From the NCBI GenBank assembly GCA_913050325.1, contig CAJWZP010000008.1:1-55051 (forward strand): 55,051 nucleotides of DNA, given 5' to 3'. This document shows, piece after piece, positions 9,386-18,055 of this stretch (positions are counted from its first letter, which is position 1; each line of letters opens with the position of its first letter). This DNA is from an uncultured bacterium (GTDB taxonomy: Bacteria; Desulfobacterota_D; UBA1144). The notes under the pieces were generated by a model. That model was not told where the DNA came from. It did not search any database and saw only the letters and a program-made list of their open reading frames with translations. A program made the position numbers and the translations under genes.

Positions 9386-10028
9386 TCGCTTTAAAAGCTT
9401 TTCTTCTTTTTGGATAACATTTTTGACAAATTTCACACTGTCTTCCATCACAGCCTCTTGCTGTACAAAATTCACGACCATAAAAAATTATTTGCAAATG
9501 AAGTTTGTTCCAATTTTCTTTAGGAAATATACTTTTTAAATCTTCTTCGGTCTTTTTAACATTCTTACCATTAGTAAGTCCCCATCTTTGGGCTAGCCTA
9601 TGTATATGTGTATCAACTGGAAATGCAGGAATATTGAAAGCTTGTGAAACAACTACACTGGCTGTTTTATGACCAACCCCAGGTAGTTTTTCTAAATCTT
9701 TTAATTCTCTGGGAACTTTTCCTTTATATTGATTTACTAAAATTTTAGATAATTTTAAAATAGCCTTAGATTTTTGGGGAGCAAGTCCACAGGGTCTAAT
9801 TATTTTGTATATTTTATTCAAAGATACTTTACTCATTTTTTCGGCATTATTTGCCTCAGAGAATAGCTTAGGCGTTATTTTATTGACTCTCTCATCAGTG
9901 CACTGTGCACTTAATAAAACTGCAATCAATAACTGAAAAGTTGATTTGCTATTTAAAGGAATTGGAGTCTTTGGGTACAATTTATCCAATTTTTTTTGAA
10001 TATAACTAGCTCTATCTTTTTTAAGCAA
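9375..10028 (-). CDS. nth: Endonuclease III, variant C-terminal cysteine cluster
   Basis: Nth is a DNA glycosylase/AP lyase for oxidised pyrimidines. Seen are the helix-hairpin-helix LPGVGHKTASVV with the catalytic lysine and the catalytic aspartate in VDTHIHRLA. The usual C-terminal iron-sulfur ligands follow C-x6-C-x2-C-x5-C; here the cysteines run CTARGC-DGRQC-EICQKC, a different spacing with five cysteines. Start is TTG 10028 with AGAGG upstream; no in-frame ATG fits the family N-terminus. 217 aa is normal. The gene diverges from uvrC, another repair gene. Confidence 0.93.
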   Translation of the reverse strand: MLKKDRASYIQKKLDKLYPKTPIPLNSKSTFQLLIAVLLSAQCTDERVNKITPKLFSEANNAEKMSKVSLNKIYKIIRPCGLAPQKSKAILKLSKILVNQYKGKVPRELKDLEKLPGVGHKTASVVVSQAFNIPAFPVDTHIHRLAQRWGLTNGKNVKKTEEDLKSIFPKENWNKLHLQIIFYGREFCTARGCDGRQCEICQKCYPKRRKAFKAKKP

Positions 10029-10107
10029 TAAATTTAACCTCTTTACGCTTTAAATATAACGTAATTAAACCATTTTTTAATTAAATAAATCAGCTAATCT
10101 AATATCT

Positions 10108-11751
10108 GTGGATATAAAAGATTTAAACATGGATGTTATACCTCAAGATCCTGGAATATATATTTTTAAAGGTGAAAAAGGTGAAAATCTATATGTTGGA
10201 AAAGCTAAAAACTTAAAAAATCGATTGAGATCATATTTCGGAAACAGCAGAGATAAGAGGATGAATATTAATTATTTAATGCTAGAGGCTCGTACTTTAG
10301 ATTTTATAACTACTCAAACTGAAGATGAAGCTTTAATGCTAGAGAATAAAAATATTAAACTCAGACAACCAAAATACAATGTTCTTTTAAAAGATGACAA
10401 AACATATTCTTCTCTAAGACTTGAAATTAATGAAGAATTTCCAAGAATATCAATTGTTAGAAAATGTACAGATAAAAATTCTTTATATCTTGGACCATTT
10501 AAATCATCAGAAAATTTAAGAAAAACAAAAAGATTTTTACAGAAAACTTTTGGAATTAGAGATTGTTCAAATAACAAATTTACACAACATAAAAAAAGAG
10601 CTTGTCTTTATAAATTTATAGGAATGTGTGTGGGACCCTGTGATGAAATAGATCTCAAAAATACTTATGAAAAAAATTTCACTCAATTAAAAGATATATT
10701 TAAAGGAAAAATCGGTAGGTTTAAAAAAATTATAGAAGATAAAATGATTGAGTTTGCTAAGAGAGAAAAGTTTGAAGAGGCCTCTTTTCTTAGAGATGAG
10801 TTAGAAAGATTAGATAATAATAATTATTTTGATACTATAAACTCTGAAAACTTAAAAAATACTGATGTCATTGGAATCATAGAGAATGATAATCATATTC
10901 AAATATCAATTTTATTTTTTAGAGGTGGTTATATAATTGACAAGGCCGACCTCTTTGCAACATCAAAATTAAAAGATATTAATCTTGAAGTTCATCAAAT
11001 GTTAAAACAATTTTATGCTTTAAAATCTTCGATTCCTAAAAAAATAATAATATCAAATCAATTCAAATTTATTGATGAATTTAAAATAGATCTAAAAAAT
11101 TTAAATATTTTTGATACAAGAATTGAGTGTGTTTCTAAAGGTCGTAAAAAAACTTTGGTAGAAATGGCCGAAAAGAATGCAAAAATGCAATTAGAATCTA
11201 ATGTTATTCATGAAAAATTCGTCGATGAAAATTTAAATAATATTAAAAATAAACTTAAATTAATTACTACTCCGGTAAGGATAGAGTGTTTTGATATATC
11301 TAATACTCAAGGGACAAATGCAGTTGCTTCAATGGTTGTCTTTAAAAACTGTGAGCCAGCAAAAAAATACTACAGAAAATTTAAAATTCAGACTAAAGGT
11401 CCAAATGATTATGAAATGATGAAGGAAGCAATAAGCAGAAGAATTAAAAGATTTGACCAAGATGGCTGGGAAAAGCCCGATCTCATTCTAATAGATGGAG
11501 GTAAAGGACATCTAAATAAAATCAAAGATTTAATACCAAATGGTATTGGGGTTGCTTCAATTGCTAAACCTAGAAAGAATGAAGTTGTTGATAAAATATA
11601 TATTCCAGAAAGAAAAGATCCTGTAAATTTTGATGATTGTAATAAAACTTTGAATATCTTGATAAATTTAAGAGATGAAGCTCATAGATTTGCAATTACT
11701 TTTCATAAATCTAGACGATCAAAAGAAATGTTAGGAAAGCTAGCTACTTAA
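10108..11751 (+). CDS. uvrC: UvrABC excinuclease subunit C lacking the C-terminal HhH domain
   Basis: UvrC makes the two incisions in nucleotide excision repair. Domains in order are GIY-YIG (PGIYIFKG..LYVGKAKNLKNRL, residues ~15-45), a cysteine cluster with CLYKFIGMCVGPC, the UVR motif (~210-245) and the RNase H-like nuclease (RIECFDISNTQG, LILIDGGKGH). The protein stops at 547 aa just after the conserved RDEAHRFAITFHKSRRSK. The usual ~50-60-residue tandem helix-hairpin-helix domain is absent, and downstream DNA is occupied by convergent argF. Start is GTG 10108; ATG 10129 is an alternative. Confidence 0.95.
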   Translation: MDIKDLNMDVIPQDPGIYIFKGEKGENLYVGKAKNLKNRLRSYFGNSRDKRMNINYLMLEARTLDFITTQTEDEALMLENKNIKLRQPKYNVLLKDDKTYSSLRLEINEEFPRISIVRKCTDKNSLYLGPFKSSENLRKTKRFLQKTFGIRDCSNNKFTQHKKRACLYKFIGMCVGPCDEIDLKNTYEKNFTQLKDIFKGKIGRFKKIIEDKMIEFAKREKFEEASFLRDELERLDNNNYFDTINSENLKNTDVIGIIENDNHIQISILFFRGGYIIDKADLFATSKLKDINLEVHQMLKQFYALKSSIPKKIIISNQFKFIDEFKIDLKNLNIFDTRIECVSKGRKKTLVEMAEKNAKMQLESNVIHEKFVDENLNNIKNKLKLITTPVRIECFDISNTQGTNAVASMVVFKNCEPAKKYYRKFKIQTKGPNDYEMMKEAISRRIKRFDQDGWEKPDLILIDGGKGHLNKIKDLIPNGIGVASIAKPRKNEVVDKIYIPERKDPVNFDDCNKTLNILINLRDEAHRFAITFHKSRRSKEMLGKLAT

Positions 11752-12636
11752 AATGTAATCTATTAAAGCCATAGCTGTATAAAGTTTATTTTCAGCTTGT
11801 TTGTATATAATAGAATTCTCAGAATTAAGTACTTCTTCAGTAACCTCTTCACCAATATGTGCGGGTAGACAGTGCATAAATACTACTTTTTTATTAGCAT
11901 TATTTATAATATCTTTTGAGATTTGAAAGTTTTTAAAAGCTTTAAGTCTTTTTCTATTTTCTTTCTCCATTCCCATACTGGTCCAAACGTCTGTGTATAT
12001 AACGTCGACATCTTTTGTTGATTTCATTATATTATTAGAAATTTTTAATTTTTTAAAATCTTTATTAATTTTCTTCAAGCTTTTATTATATTCATCAGGG
12101 CAACAAAAGAATATATTTAAGTCTAAAACTTTGACTGCTAATGCAAATGAATTAGAAATATTATTAGAATCTCCAACATAAGCAATTTTCAGGGATTTTA
12201 AAGATTTATTATTAAAATGCTCTTTCATAGTAAATAGATCAGAAAGTATTTGAGTTGGATGCTCAAATTCTGATAACGCATTGATTACAGGTATTGTCGC
12301 CTTACTGTTAAAATCTAACAATTTATTATGAGAATCTGTTCTATAAACAAGACCATCCAAATATAGTGAAAACATTCTAGCAGTCTCAAATATTGATTCA
12401 CCTCTCGATAGTTGAGTATCACTCTTATTAATAAAAATTGGATATGCACCAAGTTTTGCTATTGCAGACTCAAAAGAGAGCCTGGTTCTAGTTGAAAACT
12501 TCTCAAATAAAAGACCAATGGTTTTACCTTTATACTTATTAATAGTTTTATTTTTTTTAAATTTTTTAATGTTTTTGAATATTTTATTAATTGACGCACT
12601 ATCTAAATCTAAAATAGATGTAATTGATTTATTCAT
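11740..12636 (-). CDS. argF: Ornithine carbamoyltransferase
   Basis: ArgF makes citrulline from ornithine and carbamoyl phosphate in arginine synthesis. The carbamoyl-phosphate motif STRTRLSFE, the HPTQ motif and the ornithine-site HCLPAH are present. 298 aa is near the usual 300-310. It overlaps argD by 8 bp and is the last gene of the minus-strand run xerC-hslV-hslU-argB-argD-argF. Its 3' end overlaps uvrC by 12 bp, convergently. Confidence 0.96.
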   Translation of the reverse strand: MNKSITSILDLDSASINKIFKNIKKFKKNKTINKYKGKTIGLLFEKFSTRTRLSFESAIAKLGAYPIFINKSDTQLSRGESIFETARMFSLYLDGLVYRTDSHNKLLDFNSKATIPVINALSEFEHPTQILSDLFTMKEHFNNKSLKSLKIAYVGDSNNISNSFALAVKVLDLNIFFCCPDEYNKSLKKINKDFKKLKISNNIMKSTKDVDVIYTDVWTSMGMEKENRKRLKAFKNFQISKDIINNANKKVVFMHCLPAHIGEEVTEEVLNSENSIIYKQAENKLYTAMALIDYILSS

Positions 12637-13822
12637 TTATTTCCTCCATTACTTCATCCATGATTTTTAAGCTTTCAACAATTTCAGTTTTTTTAACATT
12701 TAATGGAGGCAACAATCTAATGTTAAATTTTTCTGTCAAAAGTACCAATAGACCTTTTTTTAAACATAGAGATGAAAATTTCTTTGCTTTTTTTTCATTA
12801 AAAAACTCTATTGCTAATATTAAACCTAATCCTCTTACGTCTTTAACCATACTATTTTTTTTATAAATTTTTAGATTATTTAGAAAAAAATTACCTTTTT
12901 TTACAACCGAGTCTAGAAATGATTTTTTATTTATTTGACTCAACATTGAAAGTCCAGATGCCATAGCTAACGGGTTTCCACCCATTGTTGTCCCATGAGA
13001 CCCAGGTGTTAGAAAATCTGCAACATCTGGAGATGCTATAATTGCTCCAGCAGGTAGGCCTCCACCTAAAGCTTTTGCTAACGTTATAATATCAGGCTTA
13101 AAATCATAATGTTGAAATGAAAATAGCTTACCTGTTCTACCCATGCCAGCTTGTACCTCATCAGCAATGAGAAGAATATTATTTTTTTTGCATAAAGAAT
13201 TTAATTCTTTTAAGTAATTTTTATCAGCAATTTTAACTCCTGCTTCGCCTTGAATAGGTTCAATAATTACAGCAAGTATGTCTTTATATTTTTTAATTAA
13301 GTTTTTAAAATGAGAAATGTCATTAAATTTTGTATTTTTAAATCCAGACACTAAAGGATAAAAACCTTCTTTATATTTTTTTGGCCAAGTTGCAGTTAGT
13401 GATCCGAATGTTCTTCCGTGGAAGGCGCCAGTAACTGAAACAATAATTTTTTTGTTATTAAATATTCCCCATTTTCTTGCAAGTTTAAATGCTGCTTCAT
13501 TAGCTTCGGTACCGCTATTACAGAAAAATACTTTATGCCCTGGCAAGGAGGAAACCAAAGATTTTGCAAATTTTACTTGATTTTCAATTAAAAAAAGATT
13601 TGAAATATGAACTAATTTATCTAATTGCTTAGTAATAGAATTTTTAATTTTTAAATTATCATGCCCTAAATTATTTACTGCAATTCCAGTGATAAAATCT
13701 AAATACTTTTTAGATGTCGAATCATATACATAAGTACCTTTTCCATGAGTTATTGAAATAGGATATCTAGAATAATTACCTATTACATATTTCAGGTTGT
13801 CGTTTTTAAGATTTTTTATCAA
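12629..13822 (-). CDS. argD: Acetylornithine aminotransferase
   Basis: ArgD is a PLP class-III aminotransferase converting N-acetylglutamate semialdehyde to N-acetylornithine; many also act as succinyldiaminopimelate aminotransferase in lysine synthesis. The PLP lysine is in ITLAKALGGGLPAGA, with ADEVQAGMGRTG and the GTEANEAA phosphate-binding segment. 397 aa is normal. One base separates it from argB, and it overlaps argF by 8 bp, so the three arg genes form one tight operon. Confidence 0.95.
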   Translation of the reverse strand: MIKNLKNDNLKYVIGNYSRYPISITHGKGTYVYDSTSKKYLDFITGIAVNNLGHDNLKIKNSITKQLDKLVHISNLFLIENQVKFAKSLVSSLPGHKVFFCNSGTEANEAAFKLARKWGIFNNKKIIVSVTGAFHGRTFGSLTATWPKKYKEGFYPLVSGFKNTKFNDISHFKNLIKKYKDILAVIIEPIQGEAGVKIADKNYLKELNSLCKKNNILLIADEVQAGMGRTGKLFSFQHYDFKPDIITLAKALGGGLPAGAIIASPDVADFLTPGSHGTTMGGNPLAMASGLSMLSQINKKSFLDSVVKKGNFFLNNLKIYKKNSMVKDVRGLGLILAIEFFNEKKAKKFSSLCLKKGLLVLLTEKFNIRLLPPLNVKKTEIVESLKIMDEVMEEINE

Positions 13823-13823
13823 G

Positions 13824-14678
13824 TTATCCTCTTAATAATATTTCAGTTCCAATTCCTGAATCTGTAAACATTTCTAATATGATAGCATTATCAGTTCTAC
13901 CATCAATAATATGAGCTTTTTTTACCCCATTAGTAAGTGCATCAACCAAACATCCAACTTTGGGAACCATTCCTTTTTCTATAATTCCCTTGTTAATTAA
14001 ACTATTGGCCGATCTCTTGGTGAGAGATGAAATTAAATTATTATTTTGATCTTTGATACCTCTTACATTTGTTAAAATTATCAATTTTTCGGCTTTTAAT
14101 GATGATGCAATTTTTGAAGCTGCATTATCTGCATTAATATTAAATATTAAGCCTTCTTTATTGATCCCAAGGGGGGTTATAACAGGAATATAATCAGAGT
14201 CTAAATAATTTTTAATTAATGATTTATTAACTTTTATGATTTCCCCAACTCTTCCAATATCAATATTTTTTTTTGGTTTAAATTTTTTTACTAATAGTAG
14301 TTCTTTATTTTTTCCACAGAGGCCTATGGATTTTAAACCATTTTCTTTAATTTTATTAACTATTTTTTTATTAATTGTTTTCCATAAAACACTTTCAACA
14401 ATTTTAATTGTTTCGGAACAAGTCACTCTTAAACCATCGATAAAGTTTGATGGAATTTTCTTTAACTTTAAAGCTTTTGAAATTTCAGGTCCACCTCCAT
14501 GGACTACAATGGGCTTAATTCCTACAAGTTTCATTAAAATAATATCTTTAGCAAATTTTAGGAAATCGTCTGTCCCTATACTTCCTCCATACTTAACAAC
14601 AACTATTTTATTATTAAATTCTTTGATATATGGTAATGCTTCAACCAAAGTTTGTGCAATTTTTATATATTTTTTCAT
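13824..14678 (-). CDS. argB: Acetylglutamate kinase
   Basis: ArgB phosphorylates N-acetylglutamate, the second step of arginine synthesis. Seen are VVKYGGSIGTDD, VVHGGGPEIS and FNINADNAASKIA, which bind ATP and substrate. The N-terminus (KIAQTLVEALPYIKEF) has the extra helix found in arginine-sensitive hexameric kinases, so feedback inhibition by arginine is likely. 284 aa is standard. It lies 17 bp after hslU on the same strand. Confidence 0.96.
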   Translation of the reverse strand: MKKYIKIAQTLVEALPYIKEFNNKIVVVKYGGSIGTDDFLKFAKDIILMKLVGIKPIVVHGGGPEISKALKLKKIPSNFIDGLRVTCSETIKIVESVLWKTINKKIVNKIKENGLKSIGLCGKNKELLLVKKFKPKKNIDIGRVGEIIKVNKSLIKNYLDSDYIPVITPLGINKEGLIFNINADNAASKIASSLKAEKLIILTNVRGIKDQNNNLISSLTKRSANSLINKGIIEKGMVPKVGCLVDALTNGVKKAHIIDGRTDNAIILEMFTDSGIGTEILLRG

Positions 14679-14695
14679 AATATAAGAAATAGGAA

Positions 14696-16012
14696 TTATA
14701 AAATATATTTACTTAAATCTCTATCTTTAACTATACTTTCTAATTTTTTATTAACATAATCTGAATCTATTGAAATTTCTTTATCTTTCATGTCAGGAGC
14801 TGAAAATGATATATCCTCAATAATTTTTTCTAATACGGTATGTAATCTTCGAGCACCTATATTTTCATTTTGTTCATTAATTTGTACTGATATATTTGCA
14901 ATCTCTTCAACTGCATCATCAGTAAATTTAATATTAATTGATTCAGTTTTCAGTAATTCTTTATATTGTTTTAAAAGAGCATTGTTTGGCTCAGTTAAAA
15001 TATTTTTAAAATCTTTTGCATCGAGTGAATTTAACTCTACTCTGATAGGAAACCTCCCCTGCAATTCGGGTATTAAATCTGATGGCTTACTCGTATGGAA
15101 AGCACCTGCACCAATAAAGAGTATGTGATCTGTCTTTATCATTCCATATTTTGTCTTAATTGATGAACCCTCTACAATTGGCAGGAGATCTCTTTGTACC
15201 CCTTCACGTGAAATATCAGGACCTGAGCTGGAGGACGAACCTCTTGCAATTTTATCTATTTCATCAATAAAAATTATCCCTAACTGTTCAGCTCTAATGA
15301 TTGCATCCTCGTTAATTTTATCTTTATCTAATAACTTATCTGCCTCTATATCTATATATATTTTATATGCATCAACAACTTTTACTTTTCTTTTTTTTTC
15401 TTTTTCAGGGAAAAAATTTGCCAGCATATCAGACATGTTATTATCAATATCTTCATTAGGATTATTAGACATAACTTGAATGGGTGAGAATTTAACGGGT
15501 ATAGAAATTTCTATTTCTCTTTCATCTAACTTACCCTCTCTAAACATTTTTCGAAATTTTTGACGTGTGTCATTATTTTTTTCTTCTTTATATAATAGAT
15601 TATCTAAAATTCTTTCTTCAGCCATTTCTTCAGCCTTAGCATTTATAGATATTTTCTTTAGATCAGATTCCATATTGACAGAAATTTCTACTAAATCTCT
15701 TACCATGGATTCAACATCTCTTCCTACATATCCAACCTCAGTAAACTTGGAAGCTTCAATTTTAATAAAAGGTGCATTAGATAATTTTGCAAGACGTCTT
15801 GCAATCTCTGTTTTACCAACTCCTGTAGGTCCAATCATTAAGATGTTTTTTGGCAAAATTTCATCCTTCAAATTAGAGCTAACCTTTTGCCTTCTCCATC
15901 TATTTCTTAAAGCAATTGCTACAGCTTTTTTTGCTTCAGATTGACCAATGATATATTTATCTAGTTCTGATACTGTTTCTCTGGGTGTTAATAAAATTTC
16001 ATCCATAATCAT
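14696..16012 (-). CDS. hslU: HslU ATPase subunit of the HslUV protease
   Basis: HslU is the AAA+ unfoldase that feeds proteins to HslV. Walker [10 protein letters not shown], the pore loop GYVGRD, Walker [12 protein letters not shown] and the sensor region GRFPIRVEL are visible, with the family-specific I-domain between (~110-230). 438 aa is normal. Start is ATG 16012, which overlaps the hslV stop codon as ATGA, implying translational coupling; ATG 16006 is an alternative. Confidence 0.97.
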   Translation of the reverse strand: MIMDEILLTPRETVSELDKYIIGQSEAKKAVAIALRNRWRRQKVSSNLKDEILPKNILMIGPTGVGKTEIARRLAKLSNAPFIKIEASKFTEVGYVGRDVESMVRDLVEISVNMESDLKKISINAKAEEMAEERILDNLLYKEEKNNDTRQKFRKMFREGKLDEREIEISIPVKFSPIQVMSNNPNEDIDNNMSDMLANFFPEKEKKRKVKVVDAYKIYIDIEADKLLDKDKINEDAIIRAEQLGIIFIDEIDKIARGSSSSSGPDISREGVQRDLLPIVEGSSIKTKYGMIKTDHILFIGAGAFHTSKPSDLIPELQGRFPIRVELNSLDAKDFKNILTEPNNALLKQYKELLKTESINIKFTDDAVEEIANISVQINEQNENIGARRLHTVLEKIIEDISFSAPDMKDKEISIDSDYVNKKLESIVKDRDLSKYIL

Positions 16013-16545
16013 TTTAAAACTTCAGTAGTAATTGAATTATTTGTATATATGCAAATTTCAGATGCAATAGTTAAAGAATTTATTGTAATCTCACTCGCAC
16101 TTAATTCGGAGTAATTATATAAGGCTTTTGCAGCTGAATAGGCGTAAAAACCACCGGATCCTACTGAACAAATTGGTATATCAGGTTCTATGACATCGCC
16201 ACTTCCTGATATAAGAAAAATCTCATTTTTATCAGCAACTATCATCATTGCTTCTAAAGTTTTTAATATTTTATCAGTTCTCCACTCTTTGGCTAATTCA
16301 ACTGATGATCTTCTGAGATTACCCTTAAACTCATCTAACTTTGCTTCAAATTTTTCAAACAATGTTATGGCATCTGCGGTAGCACCTGCAAATCCAATCA
16401 ATATTTGATTATTATAAACTTTTCTTACCTTTTTGGCTCCCGACTTTAGTATAGAATCTCCAAAAGATACTTGACCGTCACCACTAATTGAAACTTCATT
16501 ATCTTTTTTAACACATAAAATTGTTGTTGCTTTAATTTGCTTCAT
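16009..16545 (-). CDS. hslV: HslV peptidase subunit of the HslUV protease
   Basis: HslV is the proteasome-like threonine peptidase of HslUV. A short six-residue leader (MKQIKA) precedes TTILCV, so cleavage would expose the catalytic N-terminal threonine. The motif [12 protein letters not shown] and the lysine in GAKKVRKV are conserved. 178 aa is typical. It overlaps xerC by 14 bp and hslU by 4 bp. The order recombinase-hslV-hslU resembles the codVWX arrangement of Bacillus. Confidence 0.97.
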   Translation of the reverse strand: MKQIKATTILCVKKDNEVSISGDGQVSFGDSILKSGAKKVRKVYNNQILIGFAGATADAITLFEKFEAKLDEFKGNLRRSSVELAKEWRTDKILKTLEAMMIVADKNEIFLISGSGDVIEPDIPICSVGSGGFYAYSAAKALYNYSELSASEITINSLTIASEICIYTNNSITTEVLK

Positions 16546-17461
16546 CTTTATTATAAAAATCCTTAATTAAATTATACTTCTTTTTTATTTGATTTACATG
16601 TTCATAAATCTCTGTTGATACAATATTTTTGTGCCCTAACATTGTTTGTACTTGAGCTGTTGTGGCACCATTTACAATTAATGCTGTTGCAAATGAGTGT
16701 CTTAATGAATGTGGGTGTATTCCATATCCTAGATATTTCATAGAAATATTGGAAACAGCTTTGTAGACAATTTGTCTTGATATCTTTTTATATTGTTTTG
16801 TAATAAAAATATATGAATAATTATCTATAAAAGTTTCAATGTAACTCTTCAAAGGGTTAAATAAATAATTATTATCTATTGGGATACTTGTTATTTTACC
16901 CCCTTTTCTTTTAATATTTTTTATCTCTTTATTTATAAAATCTATATCATTAACTTTTATATTTATTATTTCTGATGCTCTTAATCCAGAAAAAATTAAT
17001 AACAAAAAAATAACAATATTTCTTCGTTTAATCATATCCTTGGATTTATCAAATTCAGTTAATAAAGTTTTAGTTAAAGTGTAAATTTTTTTTTGATCAA
17101 GATAATTAGTTGGAGTTTTTTGTAATTTATACTTACCTACTAATTCTTTTCTATTTATATCTTTTATATAATTTTTTTCAATAACCTTTTCTCTTTTTAA
17201 AAAATCTAAAAATTTTGATATTGAAGAGATTTTTTTAACAACTGTACTTTTTTTATAGTTATCAACATTTAATGTTAATAAATCTTCGAAATATTTTACT
17301 AAAGAATCTTCTTGAAACATTACTTTTAAGTTAGAATCATGAATTTTATTCATTTTTATATAATGATTTATATCATCAAAATAAGTTTTTACAGTCTCAA
17401 CGGAAAAACCTTTACCATTTAAAAATTTTTTATATTGTATCAACAAGTTTTCAACACTCAT
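16532..17461 (-). CDS. xerC: XerC/CodV-like tyrosine recombinase
   Basis: This is a site-specific recombinase, probably acting at dif to resolve chromosome dimers. The catalytic set is seen: Arg in SGLRASEI, Lys in KRKGGKITS, HSLRHSFAT (H..R), the histidine in LGHKNIVS and the Tyr nucleophile in TEIYEHV. The N-terminal SAM-like domain spans residues ~1-95. I start at ATG 17461 (MSVENLL) rather than the two TTG codons just before it, because a consensus promoter places +1 exactly at this ATG. It leads the hslVU-arg run. No partner xerD is in the window. Confidence 0.85.
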   Translation of the reverse strand: MSVENLLIQYKKFLNGKGFSVETVKTYFDDINHYIKMNKIHDSNLKVMFQEDSLVKYFEDLLTLNVDNYKKSTVVKKISSISKFLDFLKREKVIEKNYIKDINRKELVGKYKLQKTPTNYLDQKKIYTLTKTLLTEFDKSKDMIKRRNIVIFLLLIFSGLRASEIINIKVNDIDFINKEIKNIKRKGGKITSIPIDNNYLFNPLKSYIETFIDNYSYIFITKQYKKISRQIVYKAVSNISMKYLGYGIHPHSLRHSFATALIVNGATTAQVQTMLGHKNIVSTEIYEHVNQIKKKYNLIKDFYNKDEAN

Positions 17462-17467
17462 CAACAA

Positions 17468-17497
17468 ATTATATAATCTTTAAAAAAATTATGTCAA
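17468..17497 (-). promoter_or_regulatory. Consensus sigma-70 promoter, leaderless start for xerC
   Basis: TTGACA (17497-17492) and TATAAT (17473-17468) are both perfect consensus, separated by 18 bp. TATAAT ends 6 nt before the xerC ATG at 17461, so transcription should begin at or beside the start codon. No Shine-Dalgarno sequence is present. Confidence 0.75.
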
Positions 17498-17513
17498 TTC
17501 TAAAATTTATAAA

Positions 17514-17542
17514 TTGATGAAGTATCGAGTATGTGAGATAAT
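17514..17542 (+). promoter_or_regulatory. Sigma-70 promoter, leaderless start for carD
   Basis: TTGATG (17514-17519), 17 bp, GATAAT (17537-17542), then 6 nt to the GTG start at 17549. There is no Shine-Dalgarno sequence, so the transcript is probably leaderless. It lies back to back with the xerC promoter. Confidence 0.6.
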
Positions 17543-17548
17543 ATATAA

Positions 17549-18055
17549 GTGTATAAAGTAGGCGATAATGCAGTATATCCTTCACATGGCCTAGTTAAAA
17601 TAATCTCTATTGAAAAAAAACAAATCGGAGATCAAGAATTAAATTTCCTAATACTTCAAGTAATTGAGAGTGATATAACAGTTATGATTCCTGAAGGATC
17701 AGTTCAAGCCAGAGGGCTTAGACCTGTTGCTAAAAAAAATGAACTTAAAAATTTATGGTCTTTGATTAAAGGTAAAAGTAAATATAAAATTCCTGAAAAT
17801 TTAAGTTGGAATAAAAGATATAGGACATATACAGAAAAGCTTAAAAGCGGAAATATTATAATGGCAGGTGAGGTATTTAGGGAAATTAATGATATATCCA
17901 AGAATAAAGATTTATCATTTGGGGAACAAAAAATTCTTGAAACAGCATTCAATCGAATAGTCAAAGAATTAAGTGCGTCATTAAAAACTAAAGAAGAGGA
18001 TGTTTATATTGATATAAAAAAACTCTTAATTAGATCTGACTCAATTAATATTTAA
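17549..18055 (+). CDS. carD: CarD-family transcription regulator
   Basis: CarD-family proteins bind the RNA polymerase beta subunit and stabilise open promoter complexes. The N-terminal RNAP-interaction domain is recognisable from YKVGDNAVYPSHGLVKI and the MIPEGSVQARGLR segment; the C-terminal half is helical and lysine-rich (DNA-binding). 168 aa is standard. The TVMIP wording is closer to deltaproteobacterial and Firmicutes forms than alphaproteobacterial ones, by recollection. Start is GTG; an upstream ATG at 17531 is followed at once by a stop. Confidence 0.9.
   Translation: MYKVGDNAVYPSHGLVKIISIEKKQIGDQELNFLILQVIESDITVMIPEGSVQARGLRPVAKKNELKNLWSLIKGKSKYKIPENLSWNKRYRTYTEKLKSGNIIMAGEVFREINDISKNKDLSFGEQKILETAFNRIVKELSASLKTKEEDVYIDIKKLLIRSDSINI

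Noticed and set aside
14790-15944. Three plus-strand frames opposite hslU
   Set aside because: They are antisense shadows of a conserved gene and have Ser/Phe-rich translations typical of reverse-complement reading.
17461-17549. Reading the xerC-like gene and its neighbours as a mobile integron or phage integrase locus
   Set aside because: The recombinase is tightly coupled to hslVU and arg genes and no attachment repeats or cassettes are seen, so a housekeeping XerC is the simpler reading.
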